Positions 7,233 through 16,304 of a DNA stretch of 64,000 nucleotides are shown piece after piece. The stretch comes from Paenibacillus allorhizosphaerae (GTDB taxonomy: Bacteria; Bacillota; Bacilli; Paenibacillales; NBRC-103111): contig NZ_CAJVCE010000001.1 of assembly GCF_910594985.1 (NCBI RefSeq), positions 248,001 to 312,000 on the forward strand. Reading direction: 5' to 3'. Within the stretch, counting starts at the first letter, position 1, and every line of letters starts with the position of its first letter. The notes under the pieces are model-generated. The model was given only the letters and a program-made list of their open reading frames with translations. It made no database searches and was not told the origin of the DNA. The position numbers and the translations under genes are program-made.

Positions 7233-9398
7233 TTAAGCGTCGGCAATCGAATAATGATAAAGAGCGAAAGCGAACGGTTGGTTCAACTTACAGGCGATAT
7301 CACCGTGGCTTCCGTCGATGGACATGATGCGGTCCTTCTCGTGTTCGAGGACTTCGCCTTCCGCAGCGAAAGAAGCTTCCATGTGCTGCGAGCTGATGAT
7401 ACATTGCATCTCCAATCGCGTCGCCGAGACGTTCCGCAGCTTGAATCTCCCCTCTTCCCTCCCGTTCCATTCCCTTAAAACGAGTACGTATCCTTCCTTA
7501 TCGTTCACAATCGATTGGAACCCCGTCCAGCTTGTACCGGAAGGCTCTTCTCCGATCGGAACGATGTGGCCTGAATGTAAATGTGCCTGCACGTTCCTGT
7601 ACGCTCGGATGTGAGCGCTTAGCAGTTGCCGATTCGCTTCGTTCAGTCCGGTAACTTCCATCCACGCCAGCGGGTTGGCGAACATCGTGACCGCAAACGC
7701 ATATGCGATCCCGCACCGGGACGGAGCTAACGGATCATCCTTGTAACGTTCGGTATTCCGCTCGACGTTAAGAAATTCGATCTGCAGCTTTTGGGCGGGC
7801 ACGTATTTGCTCAGCATCCAAAAGTTTCGCAGAGTCCAATGAGGGTAGTAATTCGTCCAATCGGTATACCGGTTCTCGAGAAACAGCCCGCCATATTGCG
7901 TTTGTCCGTAGTAACCGAGCCTCATACCTGATGTCGTATCTTGGTTAAAATAAACGGCGCCAGACGTTTCGCGAACGACTTTTCTCATCATGTTCAGCAG
8001 GTTCCGCTCTCCCCGCTTGCTTCGAATCTCGATCCCGTCCAATTTGAAATAGCATATGCCGTAGCGACGATAGAGGTCCAGCAATTGGTCCGCATCCCGC
8101 TCCCAATGGGCACCATCTTGACTGGAGTCCGGCGAGAACCATAGACCGAGCTGTATGCCGTATTCGTCCGCCATGGCAACGACCGGCTCCAGTCCGTTCG
8201 GGAACCGCTGCGGATGTACGCTCCAGAAGTTCCCGTCCCGGGAATAATAATCTCCCCACGTTCCGCCGGGCTCGACGGAATTACTCGTGATCCCCTGCTG
8301 CCAGCCGTCATCGATCTGGTAATGCGTAATGCCCAGAGCGGCTGCAACCGGCAGCTCGGACCGTACGAATGCTTCGCCGACCCGACCGTCCCGGGAACGG
8401 TCTCCCCAAGTATTGCTCATGATGAAGCAATCCCGATCTGATTTCCACTCGCGCAAGCACTGATGGTATTGATGCAGCAAGGAGAAGGCGTCATAGTCGC
8501 CGCCTTGAAAGAGACCGACGACGGAACCGTAAGTGTAAACATATTCGTCCGATCGCAGCTCTTCCGGGCGTAAGCCGGTCCCTGCCATATACAGCTGCTT
8601 TCCCATCATGCGGTAATCGCCTTCGCCGTAATGCAATTGGCCGAAGCGGGTCGGCGACTCCTTTAACCATAAAAGTCCGCTGTCACTCATCGTTTTCTTT
8701 AAGCGGAGCAAATTTCCCTCCAACCATTTGCGTTCGTTCGGATACAGCAGCCCGCTATCTTCGCTGACGACATTATTATTCGTATCCGTCCGATCGCGCA
8801 GCGCTACCGCTACCCATGAACAATGCATTTCGTCGATGGCCAAAGCGTCGATGTGATCTCCCGGCGGGGCATTCTTCGGTTTGCTGTTCGCATCCAACTG
8901 AACGGGAGCGGCTTGGTTTCCATCATGCACCGTCTTGCGATATTGTTCCTCGATACGATCCCCGTTCATTCCCGTATCGTTACCTTGATCGGCTGCATGA
9001 ACGTTCACCCGAACCGTTTTCACACCAATCGTATGCCGCATTATGGCCGTTCCCGGATAAATTCTCGTATCCATCCTGATTTTGTGCGACACATACGTCA
9101 GCACCAACGATACGATCATATGTTCTTTCCCGATGCCCGCATCATCGTCCAATCGACTAGTCACTTCGACTTGCGGTTGTTCACCGGAGAGCTCAATGGG
9201 CAGCCGGAACATCGGTAAGTTGGCATCCGGACGTATCCATTCGTCGCTAGAGCGTTTATGTAATATCGACTTCGTGTACAAAATGCCGCCTGCCAGCTCC
9301 CAGCTTCTCTCGATGCCATCGTTGCCGATCGTCAGCCGGCTTTCTGCGATTGAATAATAGCAGTCCTTGTAACGCTCCAACCTGCTCACCCCATGCAT
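7233..9398 (-). CDS. GH36-type alpha-galactosidase-like glycoside hydrolase
   Basis: A cytoplasmic enzyme of about 721 residues with no signal peptide. The N-terminal beta-sandwich half is followed by a TIM barrel carrying the melibiase signatures ITHYQIDDGWQ, LGLWFSPDSS and CYFKLDGIEI. The Asp in KLDG is the expected nucleophile, and PLAWMEVTGLNE lies further on. The frame is open to 9569, but the promoter at 9420-9448 sets transcription near 9413, so the start is ATG 9398 or, judged by the GGGGTG site, TTG 9380 (giving LERYKDCYYSI). Its AraC box matches that of the solute-binding gene at 4.8-6.2 kb, indicating a single regulon. Substrate is an alpha-galactoside by family; exact specificity is unknown. 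Confidence 0.85.
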   Translation of the reverse strand: MHGVSRLERYKDCYYSIAESRLTIGNDGIERSWELAGGILYTKSILHKRSSDEWIRPDANLPMFRLPIELSGEQPQVEVTSRLDDDAGIGKEHMIVSLVLTYVSHKIRMDTRIYPGTAIMRHTIGVKTVRVNVHAADQGNDTGMNGDRIEEQYRKTVHDGNQAAPVQLDANSKPKNAPPGDHIDALAIDEMHCSWVAVALRDRTDTNNNVVSEDSGLLYPNERKWLEGNLLRLKKTMSDSGLLWLKESPTRFGQLHYGEGDYRMMGKQLYMAGTGLRPEELRSDEYVYTYGSVVGLFQGGDYDAFSLLHQYHQCLREWKSDRDCFIMSNTWGDRSRDGRVGEAFVRSELPVAAALGITHYQIDDGWQQGITSNSVEPGGTWGDYYSRDGNFWSVHPQRFPNGLEPVVAMADEYGIQLGLWFSPDSSQDGAHWERDADQLLDLYRRYGICYFKLDGIEIRSKRGERNLLNMMRKVVRETSGAVYFNQDTTSGMRLGYYGQTQYGGLFLENRYTDWTNYYPHWTLRNFWMLSKYVPAQKLQIEFLNVERNTERYKDDPLAPSRCGIAYAFAVTMFANPLAWMEVTGLNEANRQLLSAHIRAYRNVQAHLHSGHIVPIGEEPSGTSWTGFQSIVNDKEGYVLVLREWNGREEGRFKLRNVSATRLEMQCIISSQHMEASFAAEGEVLEHEKDRIMSIDGSHGDIACKLNQPFAFALYHYSIADA

Positions 9399-9419
9399 TC
9401 GATATGTAAGGATAAACCA

Positions 9420-9487
9420 AGCATATTCGCAGAAAAAGTGAAGTTCAACCGTAAAATATAACGAAAGAACAGTAAAATATTGTCCAT
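9420..9487 (-). promoter_or_regulatory. GH36 promoter with AraC-type operator
   Basis: Minus-strand TTGAAC (9443-9448), 17-nt spacer, TATGCT (9420-9425). The adjoining box 9444-9487 carries GTAAAATAT half-sites at 9451 and 9472, again 21 bp apart, in the same orientation to the gene as the copy at 6256-6299. Confidence 0.72.
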
Positions 9488-9513
9488 TCGTTAGACTCGC
9501 GCGGATCTCATTT

Positions 9514-10365
9514 CTATAGGCTCGTTTCATATACAAGCAATGATCCGTGATCATCATCCGGTACGGCATAAAGACGTATTCCTTGACCGGCGCTTTCCAA
9601 AAATACCGGATTGCGGGTAATCACATGGCCTTGAGGAGATTGCGCCAGGACAGGGACTTCGTGTACCGTCTCCAGCGTATTGATGTCAATTAAGGCTAGG
9701 CCCCCCAGCTCGAACCGCTTGGATCCGCGGCCCCCAAATTCCGGCAGTTCGGAGATGCCGCTCACAATCATCTTCCCTTCGCCTACGTATCGACCGTCTT
9801 GATAATCGATGAAATGGCTCGGGTTTTCTTTTTCTTGCAGCAGTTGTCCGTCCGGGCTCCACTTATAAAACTTGCGCGAGCCCCAGCTATACCCGATCAA
9901 TTCTCCCTCTTGACCGTTGCGTACGACTCCACCGATATGATCGGCGACTCGAAACGATGGTTCTGCTTTCCTGGTGGCAGGATCGACTTTATAAACGATG
10001 GACTGACTATGCGGCCGGTATTCCGCAACAGACACCCAAAGATGCCGGCCATCGAAATCAATTCCTCCGGGATGGTACATGTCCCCTTCCCCCAAAACCA
10101 TATCCCCAGCCAGCTGTCCGTGTTTGTCAAAAATGAACAGGTGGCCGATTCCGCGTCCGGGCGTACGGTCATATCGGTCTTCAGACCGATTGAACCTCAC
10201 CGGGCGTTCAATCAGTTCAACTGAAGACAAATAAAACAAATCACCGATTCGAATCATACCTTGCGGGTGATGATTGTTGAATTGCAGGTCGATGCGCTCT
10301 TTTTGTTCCCATTTCGTATTTCGCGTTAGGTATCGGAACTGGGCAATCAGCTTTGCGTTATTCAT
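9514..10365 (-). CDS. DUF6454 family protein
   Basis: A 283-residue protein without a signal peptide, starting at ATG 10365 behind AAAGGGAGAG. The sequence is a run of beta-propeller-like repeats (HHPQGMIRIGDLFYLSSVE, MYHPGGIDFDGRHLWVSVAE, VVRNGQEGELIGYSWGSRKF) with conserved His, Gly and Trp. It matches what I recall as the DUF6454 family in soil Firmicutes and Actinobacteria. No enzymatic activity is established. It lies upstream of the GH36 gene on the same strand with a 115-nt gap that holds the GH36 promoter, so they need not be co-transcribed. Confidence 0.7.
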   Translation of the reverse strand: MNNAKLIAQFRYLTRNTKWEQKERIDLQFNNHHPQGMIRIGDLFYLSSVELIERPVRFNRSEDRYDRTPGRGIGHLFIFDKHGQLAGDMVLGEGDMYHPGGIDFDGRHLWVSVAEYRPHSQSIVYKVDPATRKAEPSFRVADHIGGVVRNGQEGELIGYSWGSRKFYKWSPDGQLLQEKENPSHFIDYQDGRYVGEGKMIVSGISELPEFGGRGSKRFELGGLALIDINTLETVHEVPVLAQSPQGHVITRNPVFLESAGQGIRLYAVPDDDHGSLLVYETSL

Positions 10366-10681
10366 AGTACTCTCCCTTTCACCGTTAGACTATTTTCGGG
10401 TTCCGTTAACGAAGCATATTGGAGAAAATCGTTTTGCTGCTAACACATTTCCCTTCCATGTACTCCAGCTTTACGATGCCGATCTCGATTATTTCCCCTC
10501 GCATTGGCTGAAATTCGGCATTCATATGAAATGACGTACCTGATCCCGGAATGGAACAAGGTACGTCATGGTTTCACCCTTTGCCGAAGATTATATAAAC
10601 CTGTAATTATGCTGTCAATTCATTTATTAATTGCCGAACCGGCTGTCACTGGTGAGAACTGCCGACCGCCACCTGCGCCTT
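10366..10681. other. Intergenic stretch with hairpin and possible exonuclease remnant
   Basis: No intact gene. A strong hairpin (ATGACGTACCT / AGGTACGTCAT, 10531-10569) may end the upstream minus-strand gene, though its T-tract is weak. Next to it a 39-codon minus-strand frame (from ATG 10525) reads FQPMRGEIIEIGIVKLEYME. That resembles the EIIEIGAVK motif of DEDD 3'-5' exonucleases without its catalytic N-terminus. It may be a relic; the match is short. Confidence 0.4.
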
Positions 10682-13183
10682 TCAAATGGTGCGGGCAACG
10701 TGCTCTTGATCCAGACATTGCAGCAGTTCGCGATATGTCCGGATCGCAGCGGCTTCATGCTTGCGCGCTTCTCTCATCAGCTCTGCTCCGGCATAACGTC
10801 TTTCCGTATCGGGAATCGGGCCAAAGGGCTGCATCCAAGGAAACATCTCGTATAGCTTCGCAAAGCAACGCTGCAGCCGTTCCGCTTCACGGATCGCCGC
10901 ATCGAACGCAACCATAAGCTGCGGTCCGCCGCCAACTCTGCGTTTCGCCTCGCGTAAAAATTCCAGAACAAGCTTCCGGCATTCCTGCCAGCCGTTCGCA
11001 TGCAGCCCCATATACCAGCCGTCCATCGTTCCTTTCTCAAGCGCACGGATAAGCCGGTCATAAGCTTGTATCCCGGTGTGCATTTCGGGACTCGCCCATG
11101 GACCGTCCGGCTCAACGTATGCTATCGCAAATTGCAATGCGTCACGGACAATTGTCCAGTCATCTGCCGGGTCTGAAAGCTTCGCCCAGTACAGCCGGAC
11201 TTCCCCCTCGGACTGGGGTTGTAGTGCGGGACCGTATTTAATGGTTCTCTGACATGTATCGCACAGGCATACCGACTTCACGGGACCTTCCGTCCGCCAA
11301 TCCGTACGCCGCGTCGTGCATTGCAGACACGGGCATTGTCCGAGTCCGTACATGTTCCATGGGATGGATTTGCGGGAAGGTCCGTGCCAGCCGTGCGTAT
11401 AATACCCGTCCTGATCGTATCCGACGATCATGGAGTATTCGCCGCGGTCAAAGTCAACCGAACGGCCGAAGCAGGCCGAGCCATCGTCGATTGCAGCGCG
11501 TGCTTGATCCCAAGCGGATTCCAGCATTCGCCGGTAAGCCTCATCCTTGCCTGCCCCTTCTACCCCATGGATTGCGAGTCCAAGGTTAGCGAACAAGCGA
11601 ATGAAATGATGCTCCGGGATAGGCAAGCAAATATCGTGAACGTTTACCCGCTCATGCACCGCGAACGCGAACGGCCGGCCGCTTGCTCCCAAAATCCATG
11701 CGTCAGAACCTGGTATGCGGTAATAGTCAGCCAGCCCTTTAAAGGTGTTGTGCTGCGAGATGCAGCTGTAGCCCCAATACCGCAGCCCCTCCAACCGCTT
11801 TTTACCGGCCAAGGCGGCTGCCGTTCCACCCAGAACACGTGCGCCTTCCGTCTCCGCCGCTACGGCTTTGGAAACAAACCCGCCGGCTTCGGATGGCGTA
11901 TCGGCTGCCAGAAGCTCAGCAGCCGTGCTCCAGGTTGAGCCGGCCAGCTCGTAGGATCGCGCCGCCGATTCCAGCTGCTCCGCAAGCGTCGTTCCACCGA
12001 CGGCTTCCAGGCAGTTGCGCAAATACAATGCAGCCTGCCTCCTTCGATCGGCGAGGGCCGCGGCCTGAAGCTGCGACGAGGCCGCTTCCGTAGTTTCAAG
12101 GGCTGCTAGCCAGGCCGATTCGAGGTGGCTCATGCTCTTCTTCCCATGCTCCGCTGCCCATCGGAACGCAGTCATCACTTTCTCACGCGGTAACGCTTCT
12201 ATATCTGGCCGTACGGCAAACAATTCGACGACATCTTTCATATCCGTCATCTCAATATCACCAACCGGAGAAGCCTTTCGCAGCCTGTTGCTCTCCGTTC
12301 CGATAACTGCCGCGTAACCCCGTTGTTCGCCAAAATAACCGAATAGCGCCTGCCGTTCCTCCAACGATTGTTCAATGAATTGGAATACATCAAGTTCGGT
12401 CTCTTCATAGGCAGCCAAGTATCGTACTTCCAAACCGAACGGCTTGAGAAGCTCCTGGACCTCGGCAGAAAACCGGTTATCGAGCGGCTCCTGCGGCAAG
12501 ATCGGCCGAAACCAATAGCCAATCCCTCCGAGCAGCTCGATCTCCTCCGCATATCGGTTGCAATAACTCATGGCGCCAAGTATACATCCTATGAATGAGC
12601 TGAGATGAGGGACAGCGCGATAATCTGTTCCTGTCGTCGGTTCCTCCGCCCCAATATGCTGCTCGATATGCAACGAGCCGACCGACAGATTGGCGCGCCA
12701 ACCGGTCCGAACGCCTATTTTACCTTGCAAACCCCGATAATTCCCAAGCAGCGCAAACCGTTCCTCGCCGTTCACTAATACGCGCATAACGTCTTCCGCA
12801 ATAATCCATTCGAGGTGGTGCCAACGTCCTGCAGGAACAGCGCCTTTGCCCGGCAAGTCAAAGGGCTGCTTGGTAACCGGATGACGGACGCGGAGCATAT
12901 CCTCCCTGCGGTCCCAGTTCAAAATCACTTCGCCTTTCGCAAACTGCAGCACTATGTTCGTGCTATCCGTCATTAGCGTTGCTTCAACGGTCAACGGCGT
13001 TCCATACTCTCTTGTCGTCTGTGCCGGGTGAATGCCGAACGAATCGGTAAACTGCATGCCTTCCTTTATTCGTACAGGCTGACTGCCGGATACGGCGACC
13101 AGCGTATCGACCTGCTTTCCTCGGCTGTAAACCGGAATGGAAATTTCTTGTTCCCGTTCTTTCATTAGCTCTGAGTGACTCAT
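10682..13183 (-). CDS. LamG-like protein with two predicted C39/BtrH-like domains
   Basis: An 833-residue protein. The frame is open to 13204 (ATGA overlap with the sigma-factor stop), but AGGAGGGG lies 10 nt before ATG 13183, which I prefer. Residues about 50-185 look like a concanavalin/LamG beta-sandwich (GRWHHLEWIIAEDVMRVLVN, GKIGVRTGWRANLSVGSLHI). Residues about 195-310 (SSFIGCILGAMSY, RGYAAVIGTES) and about 465-650 (YWGYSCISQHNTFKGLADYY, GEYSMIVGYDQDGYYTHGW) look like two copies of a C39-peptidase/BtrH-type alpha-beta domain with candidate Cys and His/Asp. Four Cys (CPCLQC, CLCDTC) suggest a metal site near residue 640. No signal peptide. It sits 17 nt downstream of the sigma factor, so the two are a coupled pair. 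Function unknown. Confidence 0.7.
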   Translation of the reverse strand: MSHSELMKEREQEISIPVYSRGKQVDTLVAVSGSQPVRIKEGMQFTDSFGIHPAQTTREYGTPLTVEATLMTDSTNIVLQFAKGEVILNWDRREDMLRVRHPVTKQPFDLPGKGAVPAGRWHHLEWIIAEDVMRVLVNGEERFALLGNYRGLQGKIGVRTGWRANLSVGSLHIEQHIGAEEPTTGTDYRAVPHLSSFIGCILGAMSYCNRYAEEIELLGGIGYWFRPILPQEPLDNRFSAEVQELLKPFGLEVRYLAAYEETELDVFQFIEQSLEERQALFGYFGEQRGYAAVIGTESNRLRKASPVGDIEMTDMKDVVELFAVRPDIEALPREKVMTAFRWAAEHGKKSMSHLESAWLAALETTEAASSQLQAAALADRRRQAALYLRNCLEAVGGTTLAEQLESAARSYELAGSTWSTAAELLAADTPSEAGGFVSKAVAAETEGARVLGGTAAALAGKKRLEGLRYWGYSCISQHNTFKGLADYYRIPGSDAWILGASGRPFAFAVHERVNVHDICLPIPEHHFIRLFANLGLAIHGVEGAGKDEAYRRMLESAWDQARAAIDDGSACFGRSVDFDRGEYSMIVGYDQDGYYTHGWHGPSRKSIPWNMYGLGQCPCLQCTTRRTDWRTEGPVKSVCLCDTCQRTIKYGPALQPQSEGEVRLYWAKLSDPADDWTIVRDALQFAIAYVEPDGPWASPEMHTGIQAYDRLIRALEKGTMDGWYMGLHANGWQECRKLVLEFLREAKRRVGGGPQLMVAFDAAIREAERLQRCFAKLYEMFPWMQPFGPIPDTERRYAGAELMREARKHEAAAIRTYRELLQCLDQEHVARTI

Positions 13184-13200
13184 AGCCAATAATCCCCTCC

Positions 13201-14862
13201 TCATGTTGAGTAGCAGCGTGCCAGACGGTCAAGCGCCTCGATGCCCGCTTCCTCGCAATATTTGACTTGCTGCAGCAAGCGCTCCGTTTCATTCCTCGTT
13301 GTGCGCTCGAATGGATCTCCTCCGCCCGGAAAAGGAAACTTTTCCACAAGCTGTGCTAGTGCATGTACCGCTGCGTAGTAGTGACCTTCCGCATCGAAAG
13401 CGAGCCGCGAAAGGTCGCCTTTCCAGGCGAGGCAGCGGCCTCGCAAAAACCGAACCGCATGTTCCCGGGCATGCAAAGCCAGTCTGAGGCAATACGCATT
13501 GCCGATTGGATCCACCGTACCGTTCCGAAATGCATCCATCCAGGCGTTGTATCCGTTCAGTCCCGTCACGTAACCGGGAAACGTCCGCTCTCCGTAGGCA
13601 TGAGCGATCATATCCGCCACAAGCCTTGGGAACTCGTCTTCTTGGACATCGGCACGCTTGCTCAAAGCCATAACGAACAGCCCGCCGTCCTTGCCGCGCC
13701 CAAGCTTGTCGTAGGGCAGCGTCATCGCTGCCGAGCCCGGCGCAGCTGCGGAAAATAGCATCTGGTCGTCATCATAGCCGTGGAGCAGACCGAATTCCGG
13801 CCCGTTCAAATCCCATGCAATGGCCGGCACGCCGCTTGCGATGGACCTTCTGGCGATCGCGACAGCCTCTCCTAGCAGGTAGGCGGAAGGCTCGGTGCCA
13901 CCGTCGCCGATATGCTCCATTTTACAGCCTAGACGGTTCAATCCCGCTTCGAACACCGGCTCCCAAAAATACATGGAAGGTCCGGACACGTCGATTCGTT
14001 CCCTCTCCAAATTGAGTCGGAACGCAAGCCCGGTCCACCCCATCACATCGGTAATGCCGCTTTCGGTATTTCCAGCGAAGCGAACAATCCGATGCATACA
14101 CTCCGCTATCGAACATCCGCCTGACTGCCATGAATCGGCTCCGGCACGGAAAGGCAGCATCATCTTCGCCAGGCGTTCGCGCGCGTCGTCCGAATCGATA
14201 ATCCGATGGCGCAAATCATGGCGAACCCGTTCTTCCCTTACCTTCTTTTTCAGACGGGATAAAGATTTGTAGACGCTGCCCTCCGTCATCCCGAGCAAGT
14301 CCGCGATTTCTTTCTGATTCAGCTGACTGAAGAAATGCGCCTCGAACATTTCTTTCTCCCGTTGCGAGAGACTATGGAGCATATTTCGCAACGCTTCGTA
14401 AAACTCTTTCCGCATCAGTTCGGCTTCTGGCGCGGCTATTTCATCCCGATTGCGGGTACGGGTCATTCGGTACAACAAATCGTCGAGTCCATCCCAATTC
14501 ATTTCGGCATCGGCCTCTGTGCCATGCTTGCCGGACATGCTGGTAAACGTCGACTCCCGCGCCAAACGTACGTCTTTTCTGCGCTTCATCAAAGCCTGGT
14601 TTCGCACAATCCGGTTCAACCACGGGGTGAAGCGATCCGGATCGGCCAATCGGTTCATATGCAGGAATGCTTGAACCAACGCTTCCTGCACGACATCTTC
14701 GGCGGCGGATGCATCGTGAATGATCCTTTTCGCCACTCCGAGAATTCTTGCCCGATGCAGGCAGACCAGCTCGCTGAACGCTCCCGAATCCCCTGAACGC
14801 GCACGATCCGCCAGTGTCTTCTGCCGAATTGCATCGTTATTGTCATAGAACGGCTCCTGCAT
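13201..14862 (-). CDS. ECF sigma factor fused to a C39/BtrH-like domain
   Basis: A 553-residue protein from ATG 14862 (AAAGGAGGG six nt before; the frame opens at 14880). Residues about 15-100 are sigma region 2 (DASAAEDVVQEALVQAFLHM, DPDRFTPWLNRIVRNQALMK). Residues about 155-210 are region 4 (LSQREKEMFEAHFFSQLNQK, EIADLLGMTEGSVYKSLSRL). A normal ECF factor ends near residue 190. This one continues for about 340 residues with SGGCSIAECMHRI, DVMGWTGLAFRL and PEFGLLHGYDDDQML, resembling the C39/BtrH-like modules in the gene 17 nt downstream. No anti-sigma gene is adjacent. The C-terminal domain may sense a ligand and control the factor; that is inference. Confidence 0.8.
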   Translation of the reverse strand: MQEPFYDNNDAIRQKTLADRARSGDSGAFSELVCLHRARILGVAKRIIHDASAAEDVVQEALVQAFLHMNRLADPDRFTPWLNRIVRNQALMKRRKDVRLARESTFTSMSGKHGTEADAEMNWDGLDDLLYRMTRTRNRDEIAAPEAELMRKEFYEALRNMLHSLSQREKEMFEAHFFSQLNQKEIADLLGMTEGSVYKSLSRLKKKVREERVRHDLRHRIIDSDDARERLAKMMLPFRAGADSWQSGGCSIAECMHRIVRFAGNTESGITDVMGWTGLAFRLNLERERIDVSGPSMYFWEPVFEAGLNRLGCKMEHIGDGGTEPSAYLLGEAVAIARRSIASGVPAIAWDLNGPEFGLLHGYDDDQMLFSAAAPGSAAMTLPYDKLGRGKDGGLFVMALSKRADVQEDEFPRLVADMIAHAYGERTFPGYVTGLNGYNAWMDAFRNGTVDPIGNAYCLRLALHAREHAVRFLRGRCLAWKGDLSRLAFDAEGHYYAAVHALAQLVEKFPFPGGGDPFERTTRNETERLLQQVKYCEEAGIEALDRLARCYST

Positions 14863-14979
14863 TGCACCCTCCTTTCCCATCTATACAGCTTGATGCGCGT
14901 TGTCTTCATTTTTGGACATCGTAAGGAATATTTTTATAAAAATTCTTCAAGCCATGCCCTGTACCCTTTCTACGCATAC

Positions 14980-15006
14980 AAAAAAAGAGCAGCATCTCGG
15001 CCGCCC
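14980..15006 (-). terminator. Terminator of the SMR efflux operon
   Basis: On the minus strand GGGCGGC and GCTGCTC pair with two G-U pairs around CGAGAT, followed by TTTTTTTG, 25 nt after the second SMR gene. Confidence 0.65.
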
Positions 15007-15030
15007 CTTTCCATCGTCTTCGTTTCATTA

Positions 15031-15390
15031 TCACTTCCCGTTCAACCTTCGTTTGAATGCTTTTTCCGAACGATCCGGGGCGTTTAATAGTACTACGCCT
15101 CCAACAATGGCAACGATGCCAGCCAGCGTAAAGACACCGAATGCTTCTCCCCAAATCGCCACGCCGATCAGCGCCGTAACGACGGTGCCTACGCCTGACC
15201 ATATGGCATAAGCTAAACTTAATGGCACCGTCCGGAGGCTAACGGATAAGGAATAAAATGCCAAACCAAACCCTGCAATGGCGCCGACGGAAGGAAACGG
15301 ATCTGTAAAACCTTCCGACATTTTAAGCATGGTCGTACCAAATATTTCGAAAATCACGGCCAAGCCTAGTGCAATATAACCTTTCAACAT
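15031..15390 (-). CDS. SMR family multidrug efflux subunit
   Basis: A 119-residue protein with four transmembrane helices of the small multidrug resistance type. It carries the essential Glu of helix 1 (LGLAVIFEIFGTTMLKMSEG) and the helix 3-4 signature (PLSLAYAIWSGVGTVVTALI). Starts at ATG 15390 behind CGGAGG, 22 nt after the paired SMR gene. Two unequal SMR genes behind a TetR regulator suggest a heterodimeric pump like EbrAB or YkkCD, exporting cationic drugs or guanidinium-like cations by proton antiport. The C-terminal tail (APDRSEKAFKRRLNGK) is longer and more basic than in the partner, as expected if the subunits insert with opposite topology. Confidence 0.9.
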   Translation of the reverse strand: MLKGYIALGLAVIFEIFGTTMLKMSEGFTDPFPSVGAIAGFGLAFYSLSVSLRTVPLSLAYAIWSGVGTVVTALIGVAIWGEAFGVFTLAGIVAIVGGVVLLNAPDRSEKAFKRRLNGK

Positions 15391-15412
15391 ACGACCTCCG
15401 ATCCGTCTTGGA

Positions 15413-15739
15413 TTAATGTGAGGCGCCTGTAAGCTTCATCACAAAAACGCCGCCAATGATGAGGGTCAAACCCGTTATTTTTGTTACATTCAATTTTTCT
15501 TTATAAACGACCGCGCCGACCAGTGCCGTTAAAGCCGTTCCCGCACCTGACCAAATCGCGTATGCGGTACCCAGAGGAATCGTTGTGAGCGCTAAGGAAA
15601 GGCAGTAGAAAGCCAGACCCATTCCTGCGATTACACCGACAGATGGGAGCAACTTCTTAAATCCGTTCGAAACCTTAAGCATCGAACTGCCAAATACCTC
15701 ACAAACGATCGCGGTCGCGAGTAATACAAATGAATTCAA
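15413..15739 (-). CDS. SMR family multidrug efflux subunit (paired)
   Basis: A 108-residue, four-helix SMR protein with the conserved helix 1 Glu (LATAIVCEVFGSSMLKVSNG) and the motif GTAYAIWSGAGTALTALVG. The start is TTG 15739 with AGGGAGG nine nt upstream, directly after the TetR gene (14-nt gap). It forms an operon with the regulator before it and the second SMR gene after it. The conserved Trp in YAIWSG and the Gly pattern of helix 4 (LTLIIGGVFVMKLTG) fit drug-type rather than chaperone-like members. Substrate not determinable from sequence. Confidence 0.9.
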   Translation of the reverse strand: MNSFVLLATAIVCEVFGSSMLKVSNGFKKLLPSVGVIAGMGLAFYCLSLALTTIPLGTAYAIWSGAGTALTALVGAVVYKEKLNVTKITGLTLIIGGVFVMKLTGASH

Positions 15740-15753
15740 AGGCCGCAGCCTCC

Positions 15754-16287
15754 CTACTTGGTCATATTGATCAATTTCCGAACGACTTTTTCACGTAATT
15801 CCACGTCCAGCTTCCCTAAACCGAACACTTCCGAGAACCAGATGCCGTCGGCTACCAGCCGGACAATCGTCGAGTTCACAGGATCCATGCCGTCGTTTTC
15901 GAAGTTTTTTTGCCAGACTGCATATTGCTCTTGTAGATTACTCAATAGATCCGGGTTGGCGAAAAGCGCAACAATAAGCGCCGCGCTGATCCCTCTCTCT
16001 TCCTTAATATCTTCGATCGTTTGTTCAATGTAAGCGCGGCTCCACTTCCCGTTGTCCGCAGTTGCGTTATCTACACGTTGTTGAACGTCGGATGCAAAAT
16101 CACTCGTTAAATATTGGACCAACCCTTCAAGCAAAGCTTCCTTATTCGGAAAATGGTAGAGCAAGCCGCCTTTGCTGACGCCGGCTTCTTTGGCGACCGC
16201 TTCAAGCGTAAGCTTCTCGACGCCGCGCTCTTTTACGATGTCGGAAGCGGCCGTTAAGACACGATCATACTTTGAATTGATATTCAT
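15754..16287 (-). CDS. TetR/AcrR family repressor of the SMR pump
   Basis: A 177-residue regulator from ATG 16287 behind GAGGGTGA. N-terminal TetR helix-turn-helix at about residues 5-50 (VKERGVEKLTLEAVAKEAGV, SKGGLLYHFPNKEALLEGLV). The C-terminal ligand pocket resembles the TetR_C group found with SMR pumps (RGISAALIVALFANPDLLSN). First gene of the TetR-SMR-SMR operon. A perfect 14-bp palindrome between its -35 and -10 boxes indicates autorepression relieved by a drug ligand. Confidence 0.92.
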   Translation of the reverse strand: MNINSKYDRVLTAASDIVKERGVEKLTLEAVAKEAGVSKGGLLYHFPNKEALLEGLVQYLTSDFASDVQQRVDNATADNGKWSRAYIEQTIEDIKEERGISAALIVALFANPDLLSNLQEQYAVWQKNFENDGMDPVNSTIVRLVADGIWFSEVFGLGKLDVELREKVVRKLINMTK

Positions 16288-16304
16288 AAAGATCACCCTC
16301 AATC

